Below are positions 36,392 through 47,405 of a stretch of 64,000 nucleotides of DNA, one piece after another. The first letter of the stretch is position 1; each line of letters opens with the position of its first letter. The DNA lies in assembly GCA_037501455.1 (NCBI GenBank), contig CM074860.1, positions 45,332,501-45,396,500 of the forward strand, given 5' to 3'. The notes below the pieces were generated by a model that had not been told where the DNA came from, made no database searches, and saw only the letters and a list, made by a program, of their open reading frames with translations. A program made the translations under genes and the position numbers. The stretch comes from Lantana camara. Taxonomy: Eukaryota > Streptophyta > Magnoliopsida > Lamiales > Verbenaceae.

Positions 36392-36609
36392 GGGAGACGG
36401 GGTGTTCTCATTGTTTGTAAGAGACGGGGATTCTCTTATTTTTGTTCGAGAGACGGGGTCCTCTCTTTGCTTGTGAGAGACGGGGTTCCCTCATTGTTGC
36501 TTGAGAGACGGAGTTCTCTCATTGTTGTTGGAGAGACGGGGTTCTCTCATTATTGCTCGAGAGACGGGGCTCTCTCCTGATTTCTTGTGAGAGATGGGGA
36601 ATCTCTCAT
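36392..36609 (+). repeat. Hairpin array upstream of the element E PPT
   Basis: Eight units about 29 bp apart on the pattern GAGAGACGGGGTTCTCTC. The second unit is AAGAGA/TCTCTT, changed on both arms with pairing kept; others vary in the loop or by one arm base. Confidence 0.93.
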
Positions 36610-36655
36610 TGGTTGTTTTAGGCGTGCAGTGAATCCGAGGACAGATTCTTTTTAT

Positions 36656-36666
36656 GGGGGAGAGAT
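36656..36666 (+). promoter_or_regulatory. Polypurine tract of element E
   Basis: GGGGGAGAGAT directly precedes the TG of the 3' LTR, as in element C. Confidence 0.9.
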
Positions 36667-38746
36667 TGTAACGCCCCGGTTTTTCATTTATACTAATGTG
36701 TCGTATTTGTTTATAAATTGCGCAACTAAATTATTTAATTATGTGATTAATTGTTTATAAGTGTTAATGATAATTATTTATACCCTTAATTATTCTAATT
36801 AATTAATTTTATAATTTCGTTGACTTTTATTTAAATTAAAATTAGAATTTAAATTTTGTTATTTAATTTGAAATTGTTAACATTGTTTCTGAGTGATTTA
36901 AATGAGCTTCGTTCTTATATGAAATGATATCGAAATGTCGTGAAAATTTAGTATGTTGTAGATGTATGTGTTATGAACATGACAATATGCTCGGTTTATG
37001 TTTTCGAACTCGTTTGACGTGGTAACGAATTTAATTTGATTTGTGGAACCAAATCGGGGGCTAACGAGCAATTAGTGCACCCTTGGTTCCGTATTTCATA
37101 TCTTGAGCTCGGGAACTCGGATTCCAGTTCCGTCAACTTCGTTGAACTCATATCGAAGATTAGGGTTTAATAAACTTAGCCTTATATTTTTCCGAAATCA
37201 TTTAAACCTCCGAAATCCAACCGAAAAACGAAACGGCACCAAAACTGGCACATTTTACTAAAATGGCCATAACTTTTTCAAGCCTTAACCAAATTAACTA
37301 TGGTTGGAGTCCTTGTAATCCTAGTTAAGCCCAATATCTTCCCATACTCAGCCCTAACCGAACTTATCCTCACACAAGCAAGAAAACTCAGCCAAAGCTC
37401 CTGACTTCCAGTTCATTCTCGTAACCTTGCATTCCTTGGGATTTTGGAGCTCAAATCCCTTCCAACCTTCATCCAATCAACAAGGTAAGCTTAGGGTTGT
37501 AATATATATTCATTCCTGGTCACTTTCATCCATTCATCCCTATTTTTGAGTCAGATTTCATGGAGATTTGCAAGCTTGAATGAATAGTTAGGTTTAAATT
37601 GATTTTCTTGATCTTCTTGAATACTTGATGTTTTTCTTGGTTTTAAAGCATGAAAGTGATCACTTTACTTCCTTTATTTCATTTATGGTCATGTATTTGA
37701 TTGTAGTTGAGTATTTATTGAGTTTTCATTAATGAGTTTGTTATGTAATGCATGAGCTTCAAACTGATTTTTCCCCTTCCTCACGTCTTGAACTGCTGCT
37801 AGCTTTTGTGATTCATGTTGATGTTAAATGTTACTTCTTTTTACCTTATTTGCTGAAGGAGTGAAGGTTGATTGATCATGAAATGTCTTGCTATGTTTTT
37901 TTTGGTTTTGCCCTGTTTTCCTGCGTATGAACTGCTGCTACTTTTCTTGTTGTGTTGCTGTCTAATTTCAGCTTAATTGTGAGAGTTAAGGCCTGTTATG
38001 CTGTTGTATTTCCACCTTAATTGTTGGCATGAATTGGTTGTAGTTTTGAGCTTGTCTTGGCCTGGTTTTTCTTTCCATTTTGCTTCCCCTGTTTCGTTCA
38101 CGCTGAGGTTGCTGTCTGCTGCTGCCTGCTGCTGCTGTAATACTCTCCCCGGGCGGGGAGAGTTTGTTCTTGAGAGTACCCGGACAGGTAGTCCTGCTGC
38201 AGAACCTTCTATAAACACCTTCCCCGGCCGGGGAAGGTTACGTGGGGAATCTACCCGGGCGGGTAGACTGCCGCAGCAGCTTCTGTTCTTTCTTTTCCCT
38301 TATGGTGCTTCTGTTTCTTTCTTCCTTTCTTGCTGCGTTACTGCTTCTATTTCTTCCTCATTCTGCTGCTTCTGTTCTTCCTTGATCTGTTGTGTGTGTG
38401 TGTGTGTTTGTTTATATACATAGTTAATTGTTGTTGCTTCTTCTCTCGTATGTGCAGAGTGTGCGTATATATATATATATATATAGTAGTGTATTTGTTT
38501 TGCATGGTTTTAATGCATGCATATTATTATTATTAAGTGTTTGCATGCATGTTGTTAAGTGTGCATGACTGTTTAAGTATAACTATTTATATATACATAT
38601 GTAATAATGCATGAAGTTGCATGTAGATCTAATTGTTAAATTTTACATGTGCATGCATGTTTAATAAATTAGATTGCATGCATGGGAATTATATTTGGTG
38701 CATGTTGATATGCATGCATGTTGATCTACGTATAATTACATATATT

Positions 38747-38781
<35 letters not shown>

Positions 38782-40558
38782 GTTTATTATATATTAAATA
38801 TTATTTGATTTAATTGAATTATAGAATTTAATTGTTACCTATTTCATGTTTTATTTAATTTCGATCTTGATTTGAATGTATTTAATTGTCTATTTTCTAT
38901 TAGTAAATGTGATTTAATACGTGCTATGATCATATGTGACATTCTTAGATTAAATTGATATGATATATGAATTTATGAATTTGAATAAAAATGAATGAAC
39001 GAATGCCTTGGTTATATGCCTTAAATTCCTTAATCGTGCACATGAACATTTTCATGACATAATATCCTTTCTTATGCAATCAAATCATGATAATACATTG
39101 TCGTGCGTCATATATGGTTCATTTGAGATCTTGAGTCTCACGAACACGTTACGTTGTCCTTTGTACTGTTTATCTCCAGGGTGGAGAAATCTTGATCAAC
39201 TAGGCACTCGGTAACTCGTATCCTTATATCGACTTGTTCCAGGTGAGGGTGTTTTCGTTCTAGTTACATATTAAACCCTACAACCTTATGTGACAAGCTT
39301 TGGCCAAAACCTTATGTATATATATATGATATTTTCAAAGTAGAGTCATCGAGTAAACCCTTTTCAATTGAATTATGAAATATGTTATGTTTCTTATGAA
39401 TCAAATGTTTTGGCGAGACTATGTATGTATGTTATGATTGCACGGGCCCAGGGACTTAGTGCAAGTGGCTATCCGGGGAGGCAAGGGCCGACGGTGATCC
39501 CTTGTACTAGTCCCACCACATTTACGGTGATACCGGCCCTCGCTAGGAGGTTTAGCGGGGAATGGGAGCTGAGTGCCCTTGGGGGATTCTTGTACCCCCA
39601 TTGGCCTATGTATGGACCGGTGGTCGGGTCTTGCTAACCCGTCCACCACCCGGAGGAAGAAGGTTGGAACTTATTTTATGATTATGATTATGCCATGATT
39701 GATATGCACCGTACGGGAAGGCCGGGACACGAATTGCCCAAACATCTATATCTTATGATATGATATATGATTTGTGTGTATTATGATATATTGCATGATC
39801 ACCTATTTAATATATTAATGATAGTTATCGTACACGGTCGGAGTTTGGCTGGAGATAATGCACGCTCACTCGCCGAGCCTTTATGTTTATGTATGAATTA
39901 TGAACTTAATGAATTTAATATGATTAGTCATAAAGTCCGAGCATTGCTTAGTTATTCTCTTGCCCTTTTGGGAACTAATTTTAAACAAAACCTTGCTCGG
40001 GATTTATGACTTGCATATGCATGTTTTTATATATATGTATCACTCCTTCTCACTTAGTCTTCTACAGACTGACCCTCTCCCTCCCCAACCTTTTAGTGCG
40101 CATGTAGCGTTGTAGTTTCGAGCTAGGCGGAGTTTTGGTTGAGTCTTTGAGTCGGTCAAGTTGTTAGGAGAGTCTCTGCATTCGCATATGTATTTAAATT
40201 GCGTATGATTCGACTCTTTAACATTATGAACTTGAATGTTCATGTATTTGTTATTGAATTGCCTTGTCGAGCTTTGTTATGAATTAAAAGAGGCCTGAGG
40301 AGCCCAAGTCTGCTTGTGGTTCGTGTGTTTAATTTCTGCAGACCCGTGGCCAATACATGTGTCTGGATTTTAGTTTTACGATGCATTATGTTTTCTCGGT
40401 TAGTTACATTTGCAGGGTCTAAGTTCCGCCTAGGTTAGGAGGGTTGTTTTGTTTGTCTCCCGTTCGCTATGGTTTGATACGGGTGCGGACTTCCCATTTC
40501 GTTACTCGTGTTGAGCCATAGTACGGGGGATGTGGTGTCTCACTTGTGGGGTGCTACA
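36667..40558 (+). mobile_element. 3' LTR of element E (3892 bp)
   Basis: It pairs with 29661-33504 and ends GGTGCTACA. It is 48 bp longer, largely from AT-repeat expansion at 38739-38781. Palindromes recur at 38142-38163 and 38217-38238, the GC-rich block at 39438-39665 and its hairpin at 39538-39560. The last base of the right complementary arm has changed (TCCGCCTAGG at 40425). The 5 bp after it, CAACT, do not match CACTC before the 5' LTR. Confidence 0.95.
38739..38781. repeat. TA-rich microsatellite expansion in E 3' LTR
   Basis: A TA/TATATACATATATA tract absent at the corresponding place in the 5' LTR (about 31708), so it expanded after insertion. Confidence 0.9.
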
Positions 40559-41393
40559 CAACTAGAGAGCTAACAACCAATCTTGTCTTGTCGTTTGTTA
40601 ACTCTAAATGGCACCAAAACCTTCAACACTCACCGATGGTTTGTAGCTCGTTGCTTAAGTAACATGGTTACCTATCCACATCTGTTGAACTTGATCGGAT
40701 CTTATTTAATCGTATACTTCTACATTAACTCGTTTCCATCAACAAGGTTACTACTTCCAAGCAAACAAATCATTAAGGAGAAAGCTTATCAAACTCCTTC
40801 AAACCGGTTCTACTTGATCAGATTCTCCTCCATTGACTCATTTCCCTCAACAAGGTGACTACTTTCAGATGAACGAATCCTCAAGGTGAAATTTCGTCAA
40901 ACTCCATCTTTCAATTGACTTTAAGATAGTAACTCATATATAGCAAATCTCATTCCTTCAACTCTGAATCTTTTCAGGAACATTGATCTTGCTAGAGAAT
41001 CCTTTCATCGTCGAAATAGTGTGTGTCTTCGTTGTAGTGCCAATAGGTAGTGTTGACGGAGGGAAAATCTCAGTGTTGACTTACAGGACACCCTGAAATT
41101 CAAACAATAAATTCAATGCTTGCAGGTTAAAGATGCAAATGAAATTTAACACGTATATTACGTAAGTGCAACAATTAGTTGTAATTTATAAAGCACATAT
41201 AATAAGACGTTGCATAATCAAAGTCATAATATGCGCACAATCATATAATCCCGAAATAATTCATACCGAAGGGTCAAAATATCAAATCAAACAAATGCAA
41301 TGCGCAATTATTCCTATGCCGTACGACCTAGACAGACTCAACACGACTCAAGAGCTCAGTTTTGCAACCTAGAGCTCTGATACCACTTAAGGA
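40559..41393 (-). mobile_element. Internal region of element F, 5' part
   Basis: 835 bp between the F PBS and the E insertion. It contains two degenerate direct repeats about 108 bp apart (TTAACTCGTTTCC at 40725, TTGACTCATTTCC at 40833, each followed by a CAACAAGGT segment). The rest is unrecognised and has no coding frame above 91 codons. Confidence 0.7.
41373..41385 (-). promoter_or_regulatory. Primer-binding site of element F
   Basis: Minus-strand TGGTATCAGAGCT matches the tRNA-Met PBS except for the last base, 8 nt from the 5' LTR. Confidence 0.9.
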
Positions 41394-44300
41394 TGTAGCA
41401 CCCCAGACGGAGGATACCACATCCCCCGAACTAGGTCTCAGACTCGGTCATGAAATAGGAAGTCCGTGCCCGAACCCGAATCATAGCGAATGGGAGACCA
41501 ACTCACACACTAGGCTAGGCGGATCTAACTTGACAAACTCAGAGTGCGGAAGCATTTCAAAACATTCATTAACAAATAGCGGAAGTAATTAAATCAACAT
41601 ACCAAACAATTGACAGGTTCAACTAGCATAGATACCTAATCCCGAATATCAACATACATAACAGGTGACGGGTTAAACTAGCATACATACCTAATCCTGA
41701 ATATCAATTCATAATCCAAGATAATAAACAACATAAGTATCATCATAATATCTGTTAACATCCAAGTACTAGCTTACTAACCCAACACGGGTTTGTATCT
41801 AAGTAGAACATAAACATAACCTTCAAGTATGAAACATAAATACTTAACATAGGTAGAGTGTGCGACAAATGTGTCCTTACACCAACTAGACTGACAAGTG
41901 TGACACCGAAGACTCACTTCCGCCTAGCTCAAGCCATAAGGAATCCTGCAAACTAAAAGATAAAATGAGGTGTCAGTCAACTAACTGAGTGAGGGGGCTA
42001 AAGCACACCCACAATATATATATAAGGAGCATAGCACAGAATAAAAGGATGGACTCACAAACCGGGGATAGGTGTTGCCTACCAAAGCATTTCGAAATAA
42101 CCCAAATAGATATAGATATAAGTTTAGAAACCATTTTCCAGAAAGACTCTATCCCGATTCATAATTCCATAACAGAATAGAACACATGCTCGGCGAGTAT
42201 GAGCTTCCAACCTTTACTCCTCAGAACATAAATCAAAATCAATCTATCATCTACACCAATGATAGAGGAGATGTACCGTCCCCAAACCATCGAGAATAAA
42301 CCGTCTAATGTAGACTCGATCTCAAGTGGTAGCAAACCCACAAGAGTCATCCCCGGCCTTAGCCGGAGGCTCAAGATATCACGCCTCCCCTATCTCCTTG
42401 AGTCGCACAATGATATCTCAAATGGAACTAACGCACATGGTTGGAACCCCGACGGCCATCACCGTTCCGGGGGACCCATTACCCATTGCTCCTTAGATCC
42501 ACAATAGAAAAGAACAGAACAGAACAGATACCATATATCATGGCTAACTTGCTATAGAATCATAACACACTGACATTTCCAAAATGGCTTACATATGCCT
42601 CAAAAACTGGTTTTTATATATATATTCTTACGCGATGGGACTTTGAGCCTCATGACCTCCACCCATGCAGGACGCACGCAAAATCATAAACATATCATAT
42701 CCAACACATACGTAGTTATAGTAAGTTATACTCGCATGCAAGGGCAGAAATCAGCATGTAAAGGCCATAGGTCGCATAACTATACAAAATCCTAAAACTC
42801 ACCTGAGAAACGATGAGACACCAGAACTGACAAGACGAATGCATACTCGATCAGGTTGTCCCCACCCTGGAGATCACTGACAGAAGGGAAAACACGAAGT
42901 ACTCATGAGAGAAGACTGAGAGTGCAGATCATCGACATCAAGATACAAGTGCAATTACACACACAGCCACCTATTAGTCTTAAGCTATGAGCAATCAATA
43001 GGTTTCCTCCAATATGTATCTGGATATTTACAAACATTGGTCATTTACAAATATAAAACATATGAATTAACAACAGATTCAATGTAGTAAAGTCTAAACT
43101 CATAAATAATTACATAATACATACATTACACTTAAATTAAATGTGAGGAACGGGAAGAGAGGAATCGGTGGCTACCAGACGTAGCTCCTGCTGTTGTGCA
43201 CCTTTTTTCCCCAGAGAAAACAAGAGCTGATGTTCTAAGGTAGTAGCTAGGGCGACACTTGGCCAGTGGCTGAAAGAGCTGGCGGCGTTGTTGTGGTGGC
43301 GCCGACTGGAACAGTGGTTATGCGTCGGAAACGTGGCTAGAGATAGAGGGAATCGGCGGTAGAGGAGCTCGCAGGGGCGACGGAGATGGTGTTGATGGGT
43401 GGCGACAGATCTGTTGCTGCTTGCCCTGTTTCCTCTGTTAGGTTAGAGACACGAGACTGAGAGGGGTAATCAACCTAGGTGGTGGCGCCACTTCCTTGAG
43501 GTGACCGGAGTCACAGCGCCGAAGCTGGACGACTGAAGGCGACAGAATCTCTCGGTTGTTGCTTCTGAAGGACCAAAGGGAAGAAAAAGAGAACGGACGA
43601 AAGATGGTGGCACTGAATGGTGGCAAATCGGTGGTCAGTGGTGGTTGGTGAACGAGAGGGAAGGGGATTTGTGGCGGATTTGGCCGAGGTGGTAGGCTGG
43701 GGCACCTCGTCGGAGAGAAGAAACGAGGGAGAGAGGAGAAGGTTGAGGGTGGTGGTTGGCTAAAGCTACAGTGGTGGCGGAGTGGCTGAGCTACCAGCAA
43801 GATGGCTGAGATGATGGTTTGCTAAAGAGGCAATGTTGGTGCTTGAGACAGGAGTGGCGCATCCTCGGAGGAGATGACCAGCGGTGGCGGTGACTCGTCA
43901 TGGAGGAGGAGAAGGCGATTGCGCAGCTGCTCAAAGACGAAGGGGAGAAGAAAAGAAAATGAAAGAATGAGATGGGGTAGTGTTTCTGATATAAAAGGGA
44001 GTCTCAAGTTCTGAAATTGCAAATAGGTCCCTCAAGTTTAAAAGTTATGCGATTGAGTCCCAAAATTCAATTAGGGTTCAAATAGATCCAATTAGAGATT
44101 AGAAAATTATAAAAGTACCCCAAGATTTAGAGTAGTGTCCAATTAAGTCCAAATTGAATTTCTCATAATTAGAAATAGATCCCCAACTTTCATTAATCTC
44201 AAATTAGCCCACATAATTTAAATTAAAGAGCAATTAGGCACTAAACACATATTTCAATTGAGTCCGCATATTTACATAAGTTTGCAATCGAGTCAATTAA

Positions 44301-44410
44301 ACTATTAAAACATAAATAAGGCAATTCAAGCACAAGCAGAGTTAAATAAATAACAATCTAATCGCACGAAAACGACATCGTATCTTGCTCCGAAAATGCG
44401 GGGTGTTACA
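41394..44410 (-). mobile_element. 5' LTR of element F (3017 bp)
   Basis: Plus-strand boundaries TGTAGCACCCC and GGGTGTTACA; followed by the TSD CCGTC (44411-44415). It pairs with 25051-28078. TATA box at 43997-43988 (minus), CT-rich leader, GC-rich block (about 42190-42500) and splice-like sites as in the other copy. An 18-bp segment present near 26950 is missing near 43292. Confidence 0.94.
43988..43997 (-). promoter_or_regulatory. TATA box in F 5' LTR
   Basis: CTTTTATATC on the minus strand, the copy that would drive transcription of element F. Confidence 0.6.
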
Positions 44411-46100
44411 CCGTCTATAATAAGAACTTTAATGCCCGTAAGCTAGGCCTCTCCATCCTTAACTCCTTATATAATTGGTAAAACAGTATCGGGCTGATCA
44501 AGGCACCGGTACTTTAATAAAATTCAATACGATAATACCTCCACTATTCCTTGGTGTCAATAGGGGATCAAACCCCAGAGGCCATGAACACTATTGGGGA
44601 GGCAGCTATCTCTCCCTTAATCTCTTGGCGTGGAGTAGCTAACCTCCTGCTAAACCACTACCAAGAGTTGGTGGCAGTCCGCAGCACCAACAATACCTTC
44701 GGCCCGATACCTTCCGGGTAATTGCTCGCTACGGATACAGCCGGGGCCCATAACATGAATCAAGAACAATATTTTGCTTGTATAACCCAGAATCAACATA
44801 TTGATAAAGTGGACTTAAAATATATAATGTCCTAGTAAAACGTTGATTCTGGTATAAAAGTATTTTCCCCTTGAAAAGGGATATTGTATTATAGAATTAT
44901 CTACATCGGGTAGTAAACCGTAAATAAGATGTAGGCTTGAAAATAATTTTTATAAAGATATATATATATATATATATAGGCAGGATTCCAGTTGAAAATA
45001 TTTTAACACTCACCTATACCGGTAGTCAGACATTGTAATGTGGATTCCCGTGTGCCTGAAAATATTAACTACTATAGGTTTAGGACTTGGTTCTTTATTC
45101 TAATTAAATAAGCACATAAGGTACATAATATTTTAATCAAATAATCACATAAGGTGCATATTTTGTAACACGTTAGAGAATTCCCGGTAAACCTTAATTT
45201 TAACCGTTTAAGGGAATTTAATTAATTAATCAGGTTTTATGAAGTCTTTAATTAATCAAATATTTATTAATTACATTATGATCCTAATTATAAGTATTTG
45301 AAATGGAATTTAGGGTTTAACTTGACAATGTAGGTCATGTTTTAGAAAATATTACAAGATTGCTGATTTTCGAAATCCTTCTTTAAATTTTCTAAAACTC
45401 AATTTTTTTAGTTAATTTTATATTAATTTTGAAATAATATTATTACATGTTGACCAAAAAGTCAAAATTACTATTAAAAACATTTGCTATTCAAATTCTT
45501 AAGAATTAAACAATTTATAACATAAAATTAAACACACTCATGCACACACTATAACACGTGCACCATTATCTATTCAAGAACATTATGAACATGTTCTTGG
45601 TCATATGAATGTGTTCATATAAGTTCATGATCATTCTTATTCAATTTCATATTCATAACATAAGATTTGAGACATAATGTAGCAAAATATATAAGTTTCT
45701 TATGAAAAATAATTCTTAATTAAATTTCCTCAGCATGCATTCATTCTAATATTCAAGAACATATTTATGAATATATGAACACATATTGAAATAAATTCAT
45801 ATAATAAACATGCATTTTACAAATTAAATTCCTAACTTTAATTCATGAAATATAAATTCCTACAATATAAATTTCCTATCATGAATTTCTAAACATAATA
45901 TAAAGAATATAAAATATAAATTAAATTGCCTAATTTAAATATAAAATAAGACATAAATTAAGGCATAAATTAAAGCACAAAAACTAAACTTGATGTCTCT
46001 TGGAGAGGGGGATTGTGGCGTGAGGTTAAGGGGAGAGAAGATAGGGATTTGTGTGTTAGAAGTGAGGGAATTTGTGAGTTAGAAATGGTTCTCTTCAAGG

Positions 46101-46110
46101 GTATTTATAG
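46101..46110 (-). promoter_or_regulatory. TATA box of LTR H
   Basis: CTATAAATAC on the minus strand is a near-ideal plant TATA box; a CT-rich leader with CTTCTCTCCCC follows downstream. Confidence 0.7.
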
Positions 46111-46173
46111 GTAGTAATGAGCGACCTTATAGCAATTCCTAAGAATATGTAAGATATGTGGAAATCTCTACAT

Positions 46174-46283
46174 CACACAAATGTGTGGAATCCATGTAGG
46201 AAATGTGGAAGATTTCTAATTTACACAATTGTGTGGAGAAATTATATAGAAATGTGGAATTTCCTAACTCACACAAATGTATG
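46174..46283 (-). repeat. Palindromic ~48-bp tandem repeats upstream of the LTR H TATA
   Basis: Three degenerate units with centres CACACAAATGTGTG (46174-46187), ACACAATTGTGT (46223-46234, perfect) and CACACAAATGTATG (46270-46283), linked by GGAAATGTGGAA segments. They lie 60-180 bp upstream of the TATA box on the minus strand. Confidence 0.88.
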
Positions 46284-47070
46284 GAATTTTGTTAGGAAAT
46301 GTGGAAGAATTAAATTCATATATCTAAACTTCCTATTTTTAGAAAGGTTATTTTAGGAAAGTGATGTCATGAATGATTTCATAGTGAATAAAAATAAATA
46401 TAAAATAATGTAAAATTTATTCAAGAGACGAGAGACGAGAACTTGAAGTGGTAAAAATAATAAAAGAATGAGTGAAAAATAAGCTTCGTCATGATTATAA
46501 ATGTGGGACATTTAGGTTTCTTGTTTGAAAGTTATAAACATTAGAGATTACGAAAATCATGATAAATTATATAAACGAAGCTATAAAGAGGTTTAAAGGT
46601 TTGGAAAATTATCATAGTTGGAGAAAAATTCAAGAAACGTTTTAAGTATAATTTTGAATATTAAATAAAAGCTAATCATTTATGATAAAATGATAACTTT
46701 TAAAAGGGAAAAATATTTATAAAATATGCTACGGTTGGAATCAAATTTCGGTAAATGCATGAAAATTCATAAAATAATTCAAGGATCGTTTTGACTATAA
46801 TATTGATTTAGAAAATATTGGAATTTGGAAATCTCTAATTTTAGGGTTAAAGTAGGATTTTTGGCCAGTTTTGGTTATTACGGGAGTTATAATGAGAATT
46901 AGGGGGTTGGAAATGATGTCATAATTCATAAAATTTTGTAAGGATTTATTTAAACCCAATATTAGATAGGTAACGATGTCCCAGAAAATTTCAACACTTA
47001 GGGATGAATAGTAACTAGGGACTTTAAAAGGAATTTTTGTTGGCCCCAAAACCCAGGATGTTACATCGAG

Positions 47071-47405
47071 CATCCGAGTTAGTGGAGTACGAGTGTCGTA
47101 GAAGGCTGGGAACTGTAATTCGAGGTCGTAGAAGAGGGGTTAGAAACCGGGGATGCTGTATACGACTCGTTAGGAAAACGAGATGATTGGATTGAGGTCA
47201 AGAGAACACTTACGAATTTGGAAGTATAAAACAAAGGAACACTTAAGATGACGCTTTAGACATTGCTACACAGAGTTTGCAACATCCTTTCTCGCGCTAC
47301 TATACCTAACTGGTTCTTCAAGTCTTCGAACAACTCAAACCGTGAGTTGGTGAAACTTGTGACCTTGTACTTGTCGAGGCGTAGGCTACGCTCTCCCGCT
47401 AGCAA
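47071..47405. other. Retroelement internal remnant between LTR H and LTR G
   Basis: 47071 to about 47255 is purine-rich and continues element D after the H insertion. From about 47260 the sequence becomes pyrimidine-rich, as expected for the minus-strand element K interior. The junction is unexplained. No domain recognised. Confidence 0.5.

Larger units (their letters stand above)
33505..36666 (+). mobile_element. Internal region of element E, non-coding or degenerate
   Basis: 3162 bp with no frame above 101 codons. Order of parts: acceptor-like TTTCTAG near 33763, purine-rich stretch with a relic shared with C (34384-34465), conserved motif at 34824-34867, T-rich stretch ending TTTGATAG near 35021, remnant ending in TAA before the internal AAGGGGGAGAG (35390-35400), purine-rich module, second conserved motif (36175-36212), hairpin array, PPT. 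The AATTTCGACGAAA near 35335 followed by AATTTTTAAGGGGG recalls the pol-end/PPT arrangement of Tekay-type Ty3 elements. LTR and interior sizes fit the LARD class. Confidence 0.75.
44416..47065 (-). mobile_element. Solo LTR H, proximal part
   Basis: On the minus strand LTR H starts TGTAACATCCTGGG at 47065, with TSD TCGAG at 47066-47070. It has a clear TATA box (46110-46101), tandem palindromic repeats just upstream of it, and at 44658-44630 a hairpin GTGG..TAGC-AGGAGGTTA-GCTA..CCAC matching the loop of the GC-rich blocks. The stretch 45150-45960 is AT-rich with nothing recognised. No attached PBS, PPT or interior, hence a solo LTR. Confidence 0.9.
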
